Source: Eudorina sp. 2006-703-Eu-15
Lineage: Eukaryota > Chlorophyta > Chlorophyceae > Chlamydomonadales > Volvocaceae
NCBI GenBank assembly: GCA_003117195.1
Contig: BDSI01000003.1
Span: 1,178,001-1,242,000, forward strand
Reading direction: 5' to 3'
DNA: 64,000 nucleotides
Position numbers and translations under genes: made by a program. The notes under the pieces were generated by a model. It saw only the letters and a list, made by a program, of their open reading frames with translations. It did not search any database and was not told the DNA's origin. Positions 16,321 through 27,091 of this stretch are shown piece by piece. The stretch's first letter is position 1. Every line of letters starts with the position of its first letter.

Positions 16321-19300
16321 CTAATGGTACACCATGGCGACGCGCGTCACGCCCGACGCGCCGGCTGCGGCAGCCTCACCAACGGCAGCCGCGTCCAGCT
16401 TGTCGTACACATCTTCCGGCCCCGGAACCAGATCCTGATCCTTGTCCGGCAGACACGACCACAACACCTGCACGTAGGTCTGAACCCAGTGGTCCCGGAA
16501 GGACACCGGGAAGGGCCACTCCACCTCCTCGGCCGCCTCGGCCGCCGTCGCCGCATTCCCTAACGCCGTCGTCTCCGGGCCAGGCTCCGTACCAGTGCCG
16601 TACAACGCCGCCGCCGCCGTCGCGTCGGCGCTGGCCCCCGCGGACGCGTCGGCGGCGGCGCCGCCGCCGCGGAGCAGTCGCCGGCCCTGCTGCCGTCGGC
16701 CGTCGTCGCGTCCGCCCTCCGCATCAACAGCAGCCGCCGCCACCGTCGCCTCCGCCGCCGCCCGTTCGGATACCGATTGCGACAGGCTCTTGCAAGCCTG
16801 GATGACTGCCGCAGTCCCCACATGCCGCCAACTGATTCCGAAGGGCAGCGTGGGAATGATGTCGCCGGCGTTCTCAAGCCGCGACGTCACGTCGTGCCTG
16901 ACCCGGGATGCGTCAGGGAGGACCAGGACCGGAACGTCAGTACGCTCCTATGCTGGACGAGTGGATGAGGTGGGTGACGCGCCGACGGCGCCACGAGTGT
17001 GGCCGCGGGGAACATTCAGGGAATGCGCGCCAAGTGACCGGGCGGGCGGGGGCGGGGTATCGACATAATAAGAGCGCCAGGTGCGCGTGTGTGGTGCCCA
17101 CATCCCCCCAAAGCCCCCCCCCCGCGGCTTGGTCGCCAGGGAAAGGCACTATGGCAGAGGCTTCCGCGCTGATTCCCGCGCCGCGCTCGGCATCCCTCCA
17201 GGCTCGGTTGCGAGCACACACAGTTTTCGTTTATACACACGACCCCAGCCTGGCGCCCGGCAAGCAGCGAGCGACGTCGTGTGTGTTGGATGTACGCCAC
17301 CGGTACTTACAGCTGGTACGACTGGGCCCAAGACTCGTCCCCTACACGTGGGCAGCCGTATGTGTAAACGCCCGTGGCGGTGAATCCTGCGTGAGCGAGG
17401 GTGGGGCGGGGTGGGGTGGGGGTATGGGCGGTTGGACGACCGCAGGGCCGACCCAGAGGTCGGCGGTTCGAGGGAAAGGGACCCGGCGGCGGGGGGTCGC
17501 TAACCCGCGGCCGCGCTCCAGTCCCCCCATGCCTCAGCCGTCAGCCCTAACCCATTTGACGCGCCCTCATTCCACGCGTTGAAGTCTCCAGGATGCCGCC
17601 AGGGCCCAACCTCTGAAGCATCCATCCATTGGGCTTGGCAGAAGTGCAAACAACCCTATGTCGCCCGCAAGCCCGGACCACTTGCCCTCACTCGCCCCCC
17701 TGAATCAGCGGCACGGTGCCGTACATTTCCGTGTCGCACACTCACCTTCCCGTACATCCAGGTACGACGCCGCCATCAGCGCGACCGCGCCGCCCAGGCT
17801 GTGGCCGAAAACCCACAGCCGCGGGTCGCGGGCGGCGCCCGTCAGCCCTGACGCTGCTCCCGCCGCCGCCGCCGCCGCCGTCGCCGCCGCCCGGGCCATC
17901 GCACCCTCGACTCTCTCCACCATGACCTTGCGGTTCGCTGCAAACACCTGCAAACGGACGCACCCGCCCCGGTCCCAGACGGCCGACGTTGGGCCGGGCG
18001 CAGTGAGCACCTCTGAACCGCGGAACGTGCCTCCAGTCCGTCCCGACTCGGATTCCCCGCGTTTGAGGTGTTGGATTGGTTGGATGACAAGGCGGGTGCC
18101 GTATGCCGCCCCAGAGCATCAACCTAACCCCCAAGCTCGCACCCCTCCACCAGGCCACGTGCCCCTCCCCCCACCTCCACTCGGCCAACCCCCCGAACCC
18201 GGCCTCCACCTGGTAAAAGCCCAGGGCCACGTTGGTTCCCCGCGACCCGCCGCCGAAGTCCGCCACGTTGGTGGTGCGCAGGGAGGTCACGTCTGGGGCC
18301 GAGGGCGGCCGTTGCAGAGGCGGGGAGCGCCAGGGCAGCCCGAGTGCCGTTCCGGTTGTGAGCAAGGGGCATGAGGTGCCATCGTAACCCAACACACGGG
18401 ATGTGGTCCAACCCAACCCAACCCAAGTACCCAACCCAACCCAACCCAAGTACCCAACCCAACCCAACCCAAGTACCCAACCCAACCCAACCCAAGTACC
18501 CAACCCAACCCAACCCAAGTACCCAACCCAACCCAACCCAACCCAAGTACCCAATTCAACCCAACTGCAGGTCGGGCGGAGGGCACACCCCCGCCCACCT
18601 GTTATCCAGTTCTGTGGCGAGTTAGAGCCGCGCACCACCAACAGCACGGAGGCGCCGGCTCGGACCACCGCCCAGACCAGCGAGTAGGGCCCCGCCACCA
18701 CCCTGTGAGGCCACCGTGTCGGGTCCAGGCGGGCAAGGACCAGGAATCGAAACAGTGGGCGTACGACAGCGTAGTCAGTACGGCAATGCGTGGCGAGGGA
18801 GCGGCGCCCGCGGTCGTCAAAGCGCTGTGTGCGTTTCCAATCACGTCGAGACAGGCAGGCCGGGATCACGGCGCCCGGTTTCCATTAACTTCTTCCGTTC
18901 CAACAGTTTCGGGAATGTGTGACATAACACGAAGTCGCAGCAGCAAACCGGACGGCGCCCGCATCCGCCGGGGGCCGGGTGTCCCCCCCTAGGGTGCGGG
19001 AGGCCGGGTGCGGCCGGGTGGGCCCCCCTTAGGGTAACGCAGCGGCCGCAGGTCCCTCCCACAGGCCGCATTAAGTCAGCGACCACCGGCAGTGGGGCAG
19101 TCCGGCGCTGCTTGTGCTCCTATGTGTGGAGTCCTTCTGCTCACTAGGGAGTTTGGCATTGTATGATTTGTCGTTCACACCACTAGTGGTTCCTACCACT
19201 AGTGGTCCATACCCGCTGTGGTCCATACCCGCTGTGCCTTTGCAGCCCCGCCCCCGCCCCGACCCACTCGCAGTCGTCGGCGCCCAGTCGCGTCATGGAC

Positions 19301-19993
19301 AGGCAGAACAGCCTGGTGAAGAGGGTGAAGTTGCGGCGCGAGGCGGGGTTGCCCCGGGGGTCGATAACGTGCTTGAAGTAGACGTCCTTGGACAGTAGGG
19401 CGGCCACGTAGGCGTTCAGGCTGGTGGAGATGTCCGGGGTCCAGGCGCCGTTGTGGAAGACCTCCGGGACTGGGGTGGGGTTGGGGTTGGGGCGGCCGGT
19501 CGGGTTCGGTACGGTCGGGTTCGGGGTGGGGCGGGATAAGACGGGGTGAGGCAGGTTCTGTTCCAAGCGGGGAAGCAGCGGTCAGCAGTGCGTGGAAGGG
19601 CGCGGTGCGCAAGGGGGGAAGGGAGAAACGCTGTCACGACGGGGGAAGGGGGAAAGGGAGAAACGCGGTCACGACGGGGGAAGGGGGAAAGGGAGAAACG
19701 CGTTATTTCTGCGTTTGCTTGGAATTCTCAACGAATTCTGGCCGGAAGATGGACGTTTGCAGCCGTGAGAGGCGAGGCCGTGCAGCCGAGGAGCGCCCGC
19801 TCTCACCGCGAACGTTGGGGTCGTCGTCCGTGTCAGCGAGCTGGGCAGTCGCCGGCAGGGACTCGTACCAGAAACCCTCCGGCACCTCCACGGCACGGGC
19901 ACGTCCGTGTGGTAGGTAAGGAGATGGGGCCGCGAAGGTGCCGCACGTCGCCAGGGCCGCCAGAGCCAGCAGTATGGGCGCCGAGTACTCCAT
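16321..19993 (-). CDS. Secreted/organellar class 3 lipase (alpha/beta hydrolase)
   Basis: Seven exons on the minus strand: 19993-19807, 19469-19229, 18702-18599, 18292-18210, 17947-17746, 17386-17311, 16897-16321; 489 residues, all phases consistent. It should hydrolyse acyl esters of glycerolipids; the substrate cannot be read from sequence. The N-terminus is a signal-like hydrophobic leader (MEYSAPILLALAALATCGTF). Then come SVLLVVRGSNSPQNWITD, SLRTTNVADFGGG, ALGFYQVFAANRKV, the nucleophile elbow LWVFGHSLGGAVAL (Ser255), TGVYTYGCPRVGDESW, NAGDIIPTLP (Asp310) and WRHVGT (His323), giving an intact Ser-Asp-His triad. The region after about residue 335 is Ala-rich, ending in PDKDQDLVPGPEDVYDKLD. 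The exon 2 donor (19228) is inferred from phase only. Introns carry a 23-bp minisatellite and a 35-bp tandem repeat. Confidence 0.9.
18407..18559. repeat. 23-bp minisatellite
   Basis: Tandem CCAAC units punctuated by GTAC at 18427, 18450, 18473, 18496, 18519 and 18547, so the period is 23 bp (last 28 bp). It fills much of lipase intron 18293-18598; on the transcribed strand it is GGGTTGGGTACTT-like. Confidence 0.95.
19621..19702. repeat. 35-bp tandem repeat, 2.3 copies
   Basis: Units starting GGGAGAAACGC and ending GGGGGAAAG at 19621, 19656 and 19691, in the first lipase intron. Confidence 0.9.
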
Positions 19994-20982
19994 GACGCTA
20001 GCGCAGGCCTGGAAGCGGCAGCGGAAGCAGTGTTTCGCTTTCGTGGACCGTCAACGAATACACCATGTTGGTCGGCGTTGGTCCTGGTGCATATGCCGTC
20101 AGGATGCCGAATTTCAGCACATTGAATAGAGCCTTTTGTAATTGGCCTAAGGGCTCACACCTCTGCGGTCGGTGTGCTGGCTGTCGCAAGCCCCACAGGC
20201 AACCGAAACTTTCCGTTCGCCTCTCGGCCTGAGTCCCAAAGCCTCGGGACAGCCCGGTCTTGACCCAGGCTGGTTCTTACTAGGTATTGGGGGCGCCTAC
20301 CTGGCTCTGCAGACACCGGTTGCTCGGTTTTCGACGCCACCGTTGTGTAGTGCACCGAACTTGGGAAAAAGCTGGCACTCGGGGTACCCCTATGATAATG
20401 TCTATCCCGTCATTAGCACGTTATTACATATCCGCCATTAGTGCTATGCGCACAACGTACATGTGTGCACTGCTGAACGGGATCGGAAAACGAGCTGGCC
20501 TCTGCGCGACAGAACAATGCCGTGCAGCCTGCAAAGGGCAAGAGTCTTCTTTGTCACCATACATATATAAGTTATTTTGCTTCTAGTATCCTCGCTTCGC
20601 ACCGCAATCGAAACCTCTACGGGAAATTGAGCAGTGCTAGTTTGTGTAAGAGCCCTTGCTAGTGTCAACCGCTTGGTTCTGACTGCGTGCATTAAGGCCT
20701 CTTCAGCACGCGCTTGTTTCGTTTTGTGCCTGAGGCCGCGGTGTGTTGATACGTAAGGCACTACCAGATGCGCAGCTCATGACATATCACGGCTCTAATT
20801 CGCGGCCTTACGCCCACAAGTTATCAAATACTGCTGGCGTTGCGCTGTACGCTATCTTCTGACAGCCCGGGCAACGAATCGGGGAGGGGCCTACACGACG
20901 CGGTTCCGCGAGAACATTCAAGCTCAGCGGCATAATCAAAAATTGCTGGCAAGGGCTGCCAGCGGTTTCTGTCCTGCGGGAC
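19994..20982. other. Divergent promoter region, lipase / WD40 gene
   Basis: 989 bp, less GC-rich than the genes. A TATATAAG at 20564-20571 could be a TATA box for the WD40 gene about 410 bp before its ATG, but this is only a sequence match. No coding exon supported. Confidence 0.4.
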
Positions 20983-21420
20983 ATGGCGAGCGGCCGAGTC
21001 GGTGCATCCGACCTTCCTGCGCCCGTCGACGTGCAGAAGACGGCGATGCTGGAGGAGGACCTCACAGCCGTTGACGAGACCGACAGGATGGACGTTGACT
21101 CGCAACCTGCGCCCTGTCTAGCGCGCCCGCTCGCAACTCTCGGCCCGTCTCGCTGCCTCCCAGCTACCTCCCTGGGGCCCCTCACCCAACAACCGCAGCA
21201 CCAGCACGATGCCCACCAACCGCTCCTTCAGCCGCTGGTGCGTTCATTGGAATCGCCACAGGAGCACGGAAAGGATTACGGATTGTCAGCGGAGGCACGT
21301 CAAACCCCTCCGCGACCGCCTCCCTCGGGGACCACCCTGCCGCCACCTCATCCACCCACCTTACCCGTCAGCGCGGCGTGGGCGTCAGCAACTGCAGCAG
21401 GGACAGCAACAGGGACAAGA

Positions 21421-21457
<37 letters not shown>

Positions 21458-24400
21458 GGACAGGACCCCCGGGGCCTCAGGCCGAGCCCCAAGTCGCGGT
21501 GACGGCGCCGGCGCCCTGCTCCCCGTCTTCATATTCAGCACCTCCCGACGGACGGACCCACGGGTCCTTGCAAGATGAGGCAATGCAGGATGTGGTCCAG
21601 GATGGACGCCGCTCCGAGACGGCGGCGGCAGCAGCAGCAGCAGCAGCGGCAGCAGCAGCAGGCCAGGCCTGCGGTTCCAAGACAGTGGCAGGCGGCCCCA
21701 CTGCTCGGGCGGCAGATGCTGACGGCGGGAGAGGTGAGGGGCCGTCGGCGACCGGAGCTGGGCCCAGCGGTGCGGAGGGCCCCGCAACCGCAACCTGGTC
21801 GTCTCTGGGTAGTGCCAATGGGCTCTCCGCAGCCGCGTGGCTAGCGGCGGCGCCGCCGCCGGTGGCGGCGGCGGCGGTGGTGGCGGCGGCAGCGGCGGCG
21901 GCGCCGCCGGTGGTCGCATGGGCGGCCGCCATGCGACCGGTGTGTCCATGCATGGAGTACGACGAGTACGCGGTGCCACAGGGGCCGCTGGCGTCCTTTT
22001 ACACGTACGCTGTTGCGGACGACGGAGACGATGCCGTCGAGGACGACGACGAGGAGGGGGGGCTGCAGGCGGGCTGGGAGGCGGGGGACGCGTCTGAGGG
22101 CCCGGAGGGGGACGAGTGGGGAGAGGGGCGGGGCGACGGCAATACGGGAGTGAGGGCACATGGGAATGTGGCGGGCACGGCAGGGGCGGTGGCATCAGAC
22201 GCAGCAGCTGCGACCCCTGTAAGGGGTTGGCGCGGGGTGGGCTCGACGGCCGCAGGCCAGGGCGCCGGCGGCAGTGGCGATCCACAGGCGGCGAGAGCAG
22301 GATCGTCATGGCAATTGGAGGCAACGCGCATCCCGCGGCGCGGGGCGCGGGGGCCCGTCGCGCACGCATCCGCACCGGCGGCGGCGGCTGCCGGCACGAC
22401 GGCCGCCATGTACGACAGCGATGAGATGTACGGCTCAGAGGACCTGAGCGACATCGATATTGACGTGGAGGGCTTTGATGGCGGTGCCGCCGCTGTGTGG
22501 GACTCTGGCCGGCGGTCCCCGCCGCCTCCGCCGCCGCCTGCACATGACAGGATAAGGCCCCCGGTGGGACCTGGAGGACACCATCGCCACACGCGGTCTG
22601 AAGGCTGCAGCCAGAAGGCCGGCGCGGCGGCGGCGGCGGCGGCGGCGGCGGCCGCCGCGGGGGGGGCGTCAGCGCCCGGGAGCTCCAGGGGGGCGGGGGG
22701 CAGCGGATCGGCACCCGGCGCGCCGCAGGGCCGGTCCGGGGCTGGGCTCGGCAGTGCGGGGGCGGGGCCCAGCAGCGCGGGGCCGGGGGGTGCGGGCGCG
22801 GGCGGGGGCGGGGGGACGGGTGGGGGCGGGTCGCTGCGCTACAGCCTGTCGCCGGAGTTCGTCTCCGCTGACCCTTGGAGCGAGGATGAGGACGAGGAGA
22901 CGGACACGCTGGCGGAGCAGTTTTACACGACGGCGACGACGACGACGGCGAAGCCCAAGGTGGGTGGTTTTGTGTGCTACTGCTACCGCTTCTGCTACCG
23001 TCATCGCCGCTGTTATGGTTATGAAAGCCCGATGGTGACTAGGTAGGAGGAGGAGGTCGCAGGACGGAAGGGACGACATAGTCCCGTAGGAAGGGAGGTG
23101 GAGTGTCATAGAGAACACCGGTGGGGGGGCCAGTACGAGCGTTTTGCAACATTTTGCAAACACACACATCAGGGACGCGGACCCGGGGAGCACCTTTGCT
23201 GCAGCGCATGGCGTGCCTGCCGCATCCCCCCACCGCAGCTCTGGCTGTGGCATCATCCCCACCAGCGCAGCGTTTCTTGCTGCCGACCCATTCGCCCCCA
23301 CCCCCACCTCTCCTCCTCCTCCTTCTCGTCCGTTCCGTCCTGCCCTTCTCCACCTCTCTTCCTCCATCCCTTTCCTCTCCTTCCTGCCCCCTGGTGGTGC
23401 CCCCTGGTGGTGCTGACCAATTTCCTGCACGCGCTGATCCGGTTCCGGCGCCCCGGAATCACCCCCCCACAGGACATTCAGGGCATTCCCTGGGAACGCC
23501 TCCAGTTCAACCGCTCCACGTACCGGGAGACCCGACTGCGCCAGTACCGAAACTACACCAACGTCCTGCCGGACAACACCGGCGGCGCCTACCGCGCCGA
23601 GCTGGCGCCGCTGTGCGCCGCGCCGCGGCGGTGCGGCACAGCCGGCGAGCCGGGCGGCGCCGGCGGCGCCGTCGCGCGCGGGCCGCCGTTCTTCTCCTTT
23701 GTGCGGAACAGCCGCGCCGTACAGTCCAACATCGTACATTTCCAGCTGCGCAACCTCGTGTGGGCCACGAGTCCCAACGACGTGTTTGTGGTTCATGACA
23801 ACTGCATCAACCACTGGAGTCCGGTGGCACGCACCGTCACGGAGGTTCTCAACCTGAGCGGGAGCGGCGGCGGCGGCGGCGGGGGCGAGGCGGGGGCCGC
23901 TGGCGGCGGCGGCCTCCGGCGGGGCGGCGACGAGACAAGCAGCCGCATCCAGGCCCTGGGCCGAGTGCAGGTACCTGCGGGGCTGGGCGGGGAGGACACA
24001 CATGCCGTTGCCCATTTCCCATTGCCCATTTCTCATGCATGATGAGGAGGATGAGGAGGTTGATGACCACCACCCCTCTGGCCGTTGCTAGCTGTCGGAT
24101 CTAGGGTCGTCAGGTGCAAGACGCTTCAGGGCGAGGCGTCTGCGCTTTCACGTACTGTTGGCGCTCCTCCTCCTGTTGAGTTGCTCCGAGCAATTGCTAG
24201 CGCCCTCCTCGCCGCGATTGGTTGCTTCGTAGCCCAGCCGGACTTGTACACGCCGTACACGTGTCGTACTCGTGTGTGCAGGTCAGCACGCTGTGTGTTT
24301 CGGGCGACCTTGTGGCGGCCGGGGGCTTCATGGGCGAGCTGGTGGTCAAGCGGCTGCACGGCGGGGCCTTGCCGGGGGCGGGCGGAGCGGGGTCCGCGGC

Positions 24401-26899
24401 GGGCGGGCTGCGGGGCCCCTTGGCGCCGGCCGCCGCCGCCGGGGCCGCGGCGGTCGGCGGCAGGGGCCCGGCCGGCACACGCGGCGGTGCCCGCGGCCCG
24501 GCGGCGGTGGCGCAGCGGCCCACGGCCCAGGCGCGCAGTGGAAGGGCGGGTGGCGGCGGCTCGCTGCTGCACTGCGGCCGCATCACGACAAGGTGGGAGT
24601 GCGGGGGGGGGGGCGCTGTGGGGGTGCCCGGTCTGGATGATGGCGGCGCGGGGCGGTAGGTCCGGGGCGGGCGGGGCCTGGCGGGGCGGGGCCTGGCGGG
24701 GCGGGCCTGGCGGGGCGGGGCCTGGCGGGGCGGGGCCTGGCGGGGCGGGGCGGGGCGGGGCGGGGCGGGGCGGGGCGGGGCGGGGCGGGGCGGGGCGGGA
24801 CCGTACATCCGAGGCGGGGCGCGGGGGCGGGCGCGGGACTTGCGGGCGCTCGGGCAGTCCTGTAGCTGTGAGTGACCTCAGGCCTGAGCTGAGCTGAGCT
24901 GAGCTGAGCTGAGCTGAGCTGAGCTGAGCTGAGCTGAGCTGAGCTGAGCTGGGCTTCCCTTTGCTGAATGCCCGTGCTTGGGGAGCACCACCGACAACGT
25001 CGCCGACGGAGCTCCGACGCATCAAAGAATCATCCCTGCACACACTGGACGTCGTCTTAGAAAAAAGGAACGGCACAACACCTGGCCCCGCCTCCTGTTT
25101 GGTCGGTCTCCTTTACATCCCCCCCTCCCCCCCAGTGACAACGGCATCACCAACGGCCTGGAGATCTTCCAGGATCGCGCCCACGGGACCGTCATCATGT
25201 CCGCCAACAACGACCAGAAGCTGCGGCTCTTCGCGGCGGCCGCGGGGGAGGCCACCCTGCGGCCGCTCGCGCAGTGGCCCTTCGACTGGGCGGTCAACTT
25301 CGCGACCGTGCGGCCCGACTCGCACCTGGCGGCGGTGGTGGGCGACGACGCGGCGACGTTGCTGATGGACGTGCACAACGGTGGGTCTGGGTGTGGTGGT
25401 GGGCGCGCCGACTTGGGTGTGGGTGCGATGACGGATGACAAAGGGGGGAGGTCAGCCCGGTGGGTCAGGCGAGCGGCGGCCCGGGCATTGTCCAACCGCT
25501 GCAAGGCACCGGAGGGGCGGGGGGGGGCTCAGGTCAGGTCAGGTCAGGTCAGGTCAGGTCAGGTCAGGTCAGGTCAGGTCAGGTCAGGTCAGGTGAGGTG
25601 AGGTGAGGTGAGGGCCAAGGGTGCCCCGGGGCCTAGGAGACGTTGGGCCAGGCGGGCCCCCTCCGACATGGCCAGGTACGGCAGACAGGGGGGCGACGCC
25701 GGGTCGTTCGTAGTTGGTTGTTGGTCAGCTCTCGCCAGGTCTGCAGGTTGCGACGTTGCAAACCCTCTCCCGCCCCACCGCCTGCGTACCCAAGTGGGCT
25801 GGTCCCCTCGCGCGCCCTCCTCCCGCCTCCCTCCTCCCTGTGGCAGGATCCATCGCGGCGCGCCTGCACGGCCACCAGGACTTCTCCTTCGCCGCCGCCT
25901 GGCACCCGGGCGGGGTGCTGCTGGCCACCGGCAACCAAGACACCACCACGCTGCTGTGGGACGTACGGAAGACGGACGAGCCGCTCACGCGGCTCGCAGG
26001 AAGGTGCGCCCGCGGCATCCGACCGGTGGTGTTGCGGGGCCCTGCCTGCGTGCCTGGCTATAGGCGCTGGTTAGGCGCTGGGCGCAGTCGCGCTTCTCGG
26101 CTTGAAGACAAAAAGATGCTGGGGGTCCTTGCTGATATCACTACAACCCTGGGGTAACTCTTTGAGGTGGTGAAGTTACCATATCCTCGGATTGAGTGTC
26201 TGCGGGGCTGGGAGGCGCGCCCAGCTGTTTGACACCTCTTAAGCGTCTGTCCGCCCGTGACGCGTCGGTGGTCGTCCGCGCGACGGATGCGAGGGCCATG
26301 GACGCCGCCACCCGCCCCCACCTGCCGCCACCCGCCCCCACCTGCCGCCCCCTCCTCGCGCCCTCGCACCCGCCGCCGGCGTCGACAGGATGGGCGCCAT
26401 TCGGTCGCTGCGCTTCACGCCCGACGGCCGGTTCCTGGCGATGACCGAGCCCGCCGATTTCGTACACGTGTACGACGTGGCCAGCGGCTTCCAGGACTGC
26501 CAGGTGCGACCGTGTCGTTCGTGGCCCTCGGCAAAACGGCTGACAGGCGACCCGACCCGACCGTGTGTGTGAATTGACCGCCGTCGGGTGTGCACGGCGC
26601 GGGTGTTGACTGTTGAGGCAGCCCAGATTTGCCTCGCCGCGCACACCAGGGCATCTTACGGCATGAACAGCGGTTCAATCCCGTCTCCGGGCCTCTTGTT
26701 CCTTGGACACACTTTCGTCCTGTGCTGCCCGGCCTCTGGTCGCCCCGCGTGCTGGGTATCGCAGGAGCACGACTTCTTTGGTGAGATCGCGGGCATTGCC
26801 TTCAGCCCGGACTCGTCCAGCCTGTTCGTGGGCGTCTCCGACCTCACCTACGCCTCGCTCATGCACCTGGAGCGGCAGCGCTGCGATTGGGGAAATTAG
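20983..26899 (+). CDS. WD40-repeat protein of the plant/fungal At1g36070 / SPAC2A9.03 family with a long N-terminal extension
   Basis: Seven phased exons: 20983-22959, 23473-23970, 24282-24592, 25136-25380, 25847-26003, 26389-26503, 26765-26899; 1145 residues. Exon 1 (659 residues) is low complexity (poly-Ala, Gln, Gly, acidic blocks) and ends SDPWSEDEDEETDTLAEQF. The conserved part starts DIQGIPWERLQFNRSTYRET and continues NIVHFQLRNLVWATSPNDVF, VSTLCVSGDLVAAGGFMGEL, DNGITNGLEIF, SANNDQKLRLF, LHGHQDFSFAAAWHPGG, ATGNQDTTTLLWDVRK, MGAIRSLRFTPDGRFLAM, EPADFVHVYDV and HDFFGEIAGIAFSPDSSSLF. These features and their order are diagnostic of the family, which has no firmly assigned function; a beta-propeller scaffold is inferred. 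An Ala/Gly-rich insertion in exon 3 interrupts one blade. Introns hold striking pentamer repeats. Confidence 0.9.
24657..24800. repeat. GGCGGGG / GGCCTGGCGGGGC repeats
   Basis: Tandem CCTGGCGGGGCGGGG units passing into pure (GGCGG) runs, in WD40-gene intron 24593-25135. Very G-rich on the coding strand, with G-quadruplex and R-loop potential. Confidence 0.95.
24886..24950. repeat. (GAGCT)13 microsatellite
   Basis: Thirteen perfect copies of GAGCT in the same intron of the WD40 gene. Confidence 0.98.
25531..25610. repeat. (AGGTC)12 (AGGTG)4 microsatellite
   Basis: Twelve perfect AGGTC units followed by four AGGTG units, in the next intron (25381-25846) of the WD40 gene. Each unit contains GGT and could present cryptic 5' splice-like sites. 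Confidence 0.98.
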
Positions 26900-27086
26900 A
26901 CCCCCGGCAGCGGTGTTGTCCGCCGCAGCTGTGGGGTGCGAGGGCTGCGACAGATGGGACGGGCGGGAAAGGCGGGGGGGGGCGGAGCGAAGACCGCCCT
27001 GCCGTTCAACTGGCGGCAGTCATGGCGGCTGTGGCAGCCTGTTGCATGGGCCACGTTCTAAGCTGCGTCCCTGGCTGCATGTATTA

Positions 27087-27091
27087 TGTAA
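27087..27091 (+). terminator. Poly(A) signal TGTAA for the WD40 gene
   Basis: First TGTAA downstream of the stop codon, 188 nt away. Confidence 0.55.

Noticed and set aside
18371..18687. Asn-Pro-Thr-Gln repeat protein
   Set aside because: Translation of the 23-bp minisatellite inside a lipase intron.
21368..22714. 448-residue minus-strand ORF opposite the WD40 gene
   Set aside because: Antisense shadow of a GC-rich, codon-biased exon; composition is Pro/Arg/Leu repeats and no motif is present.
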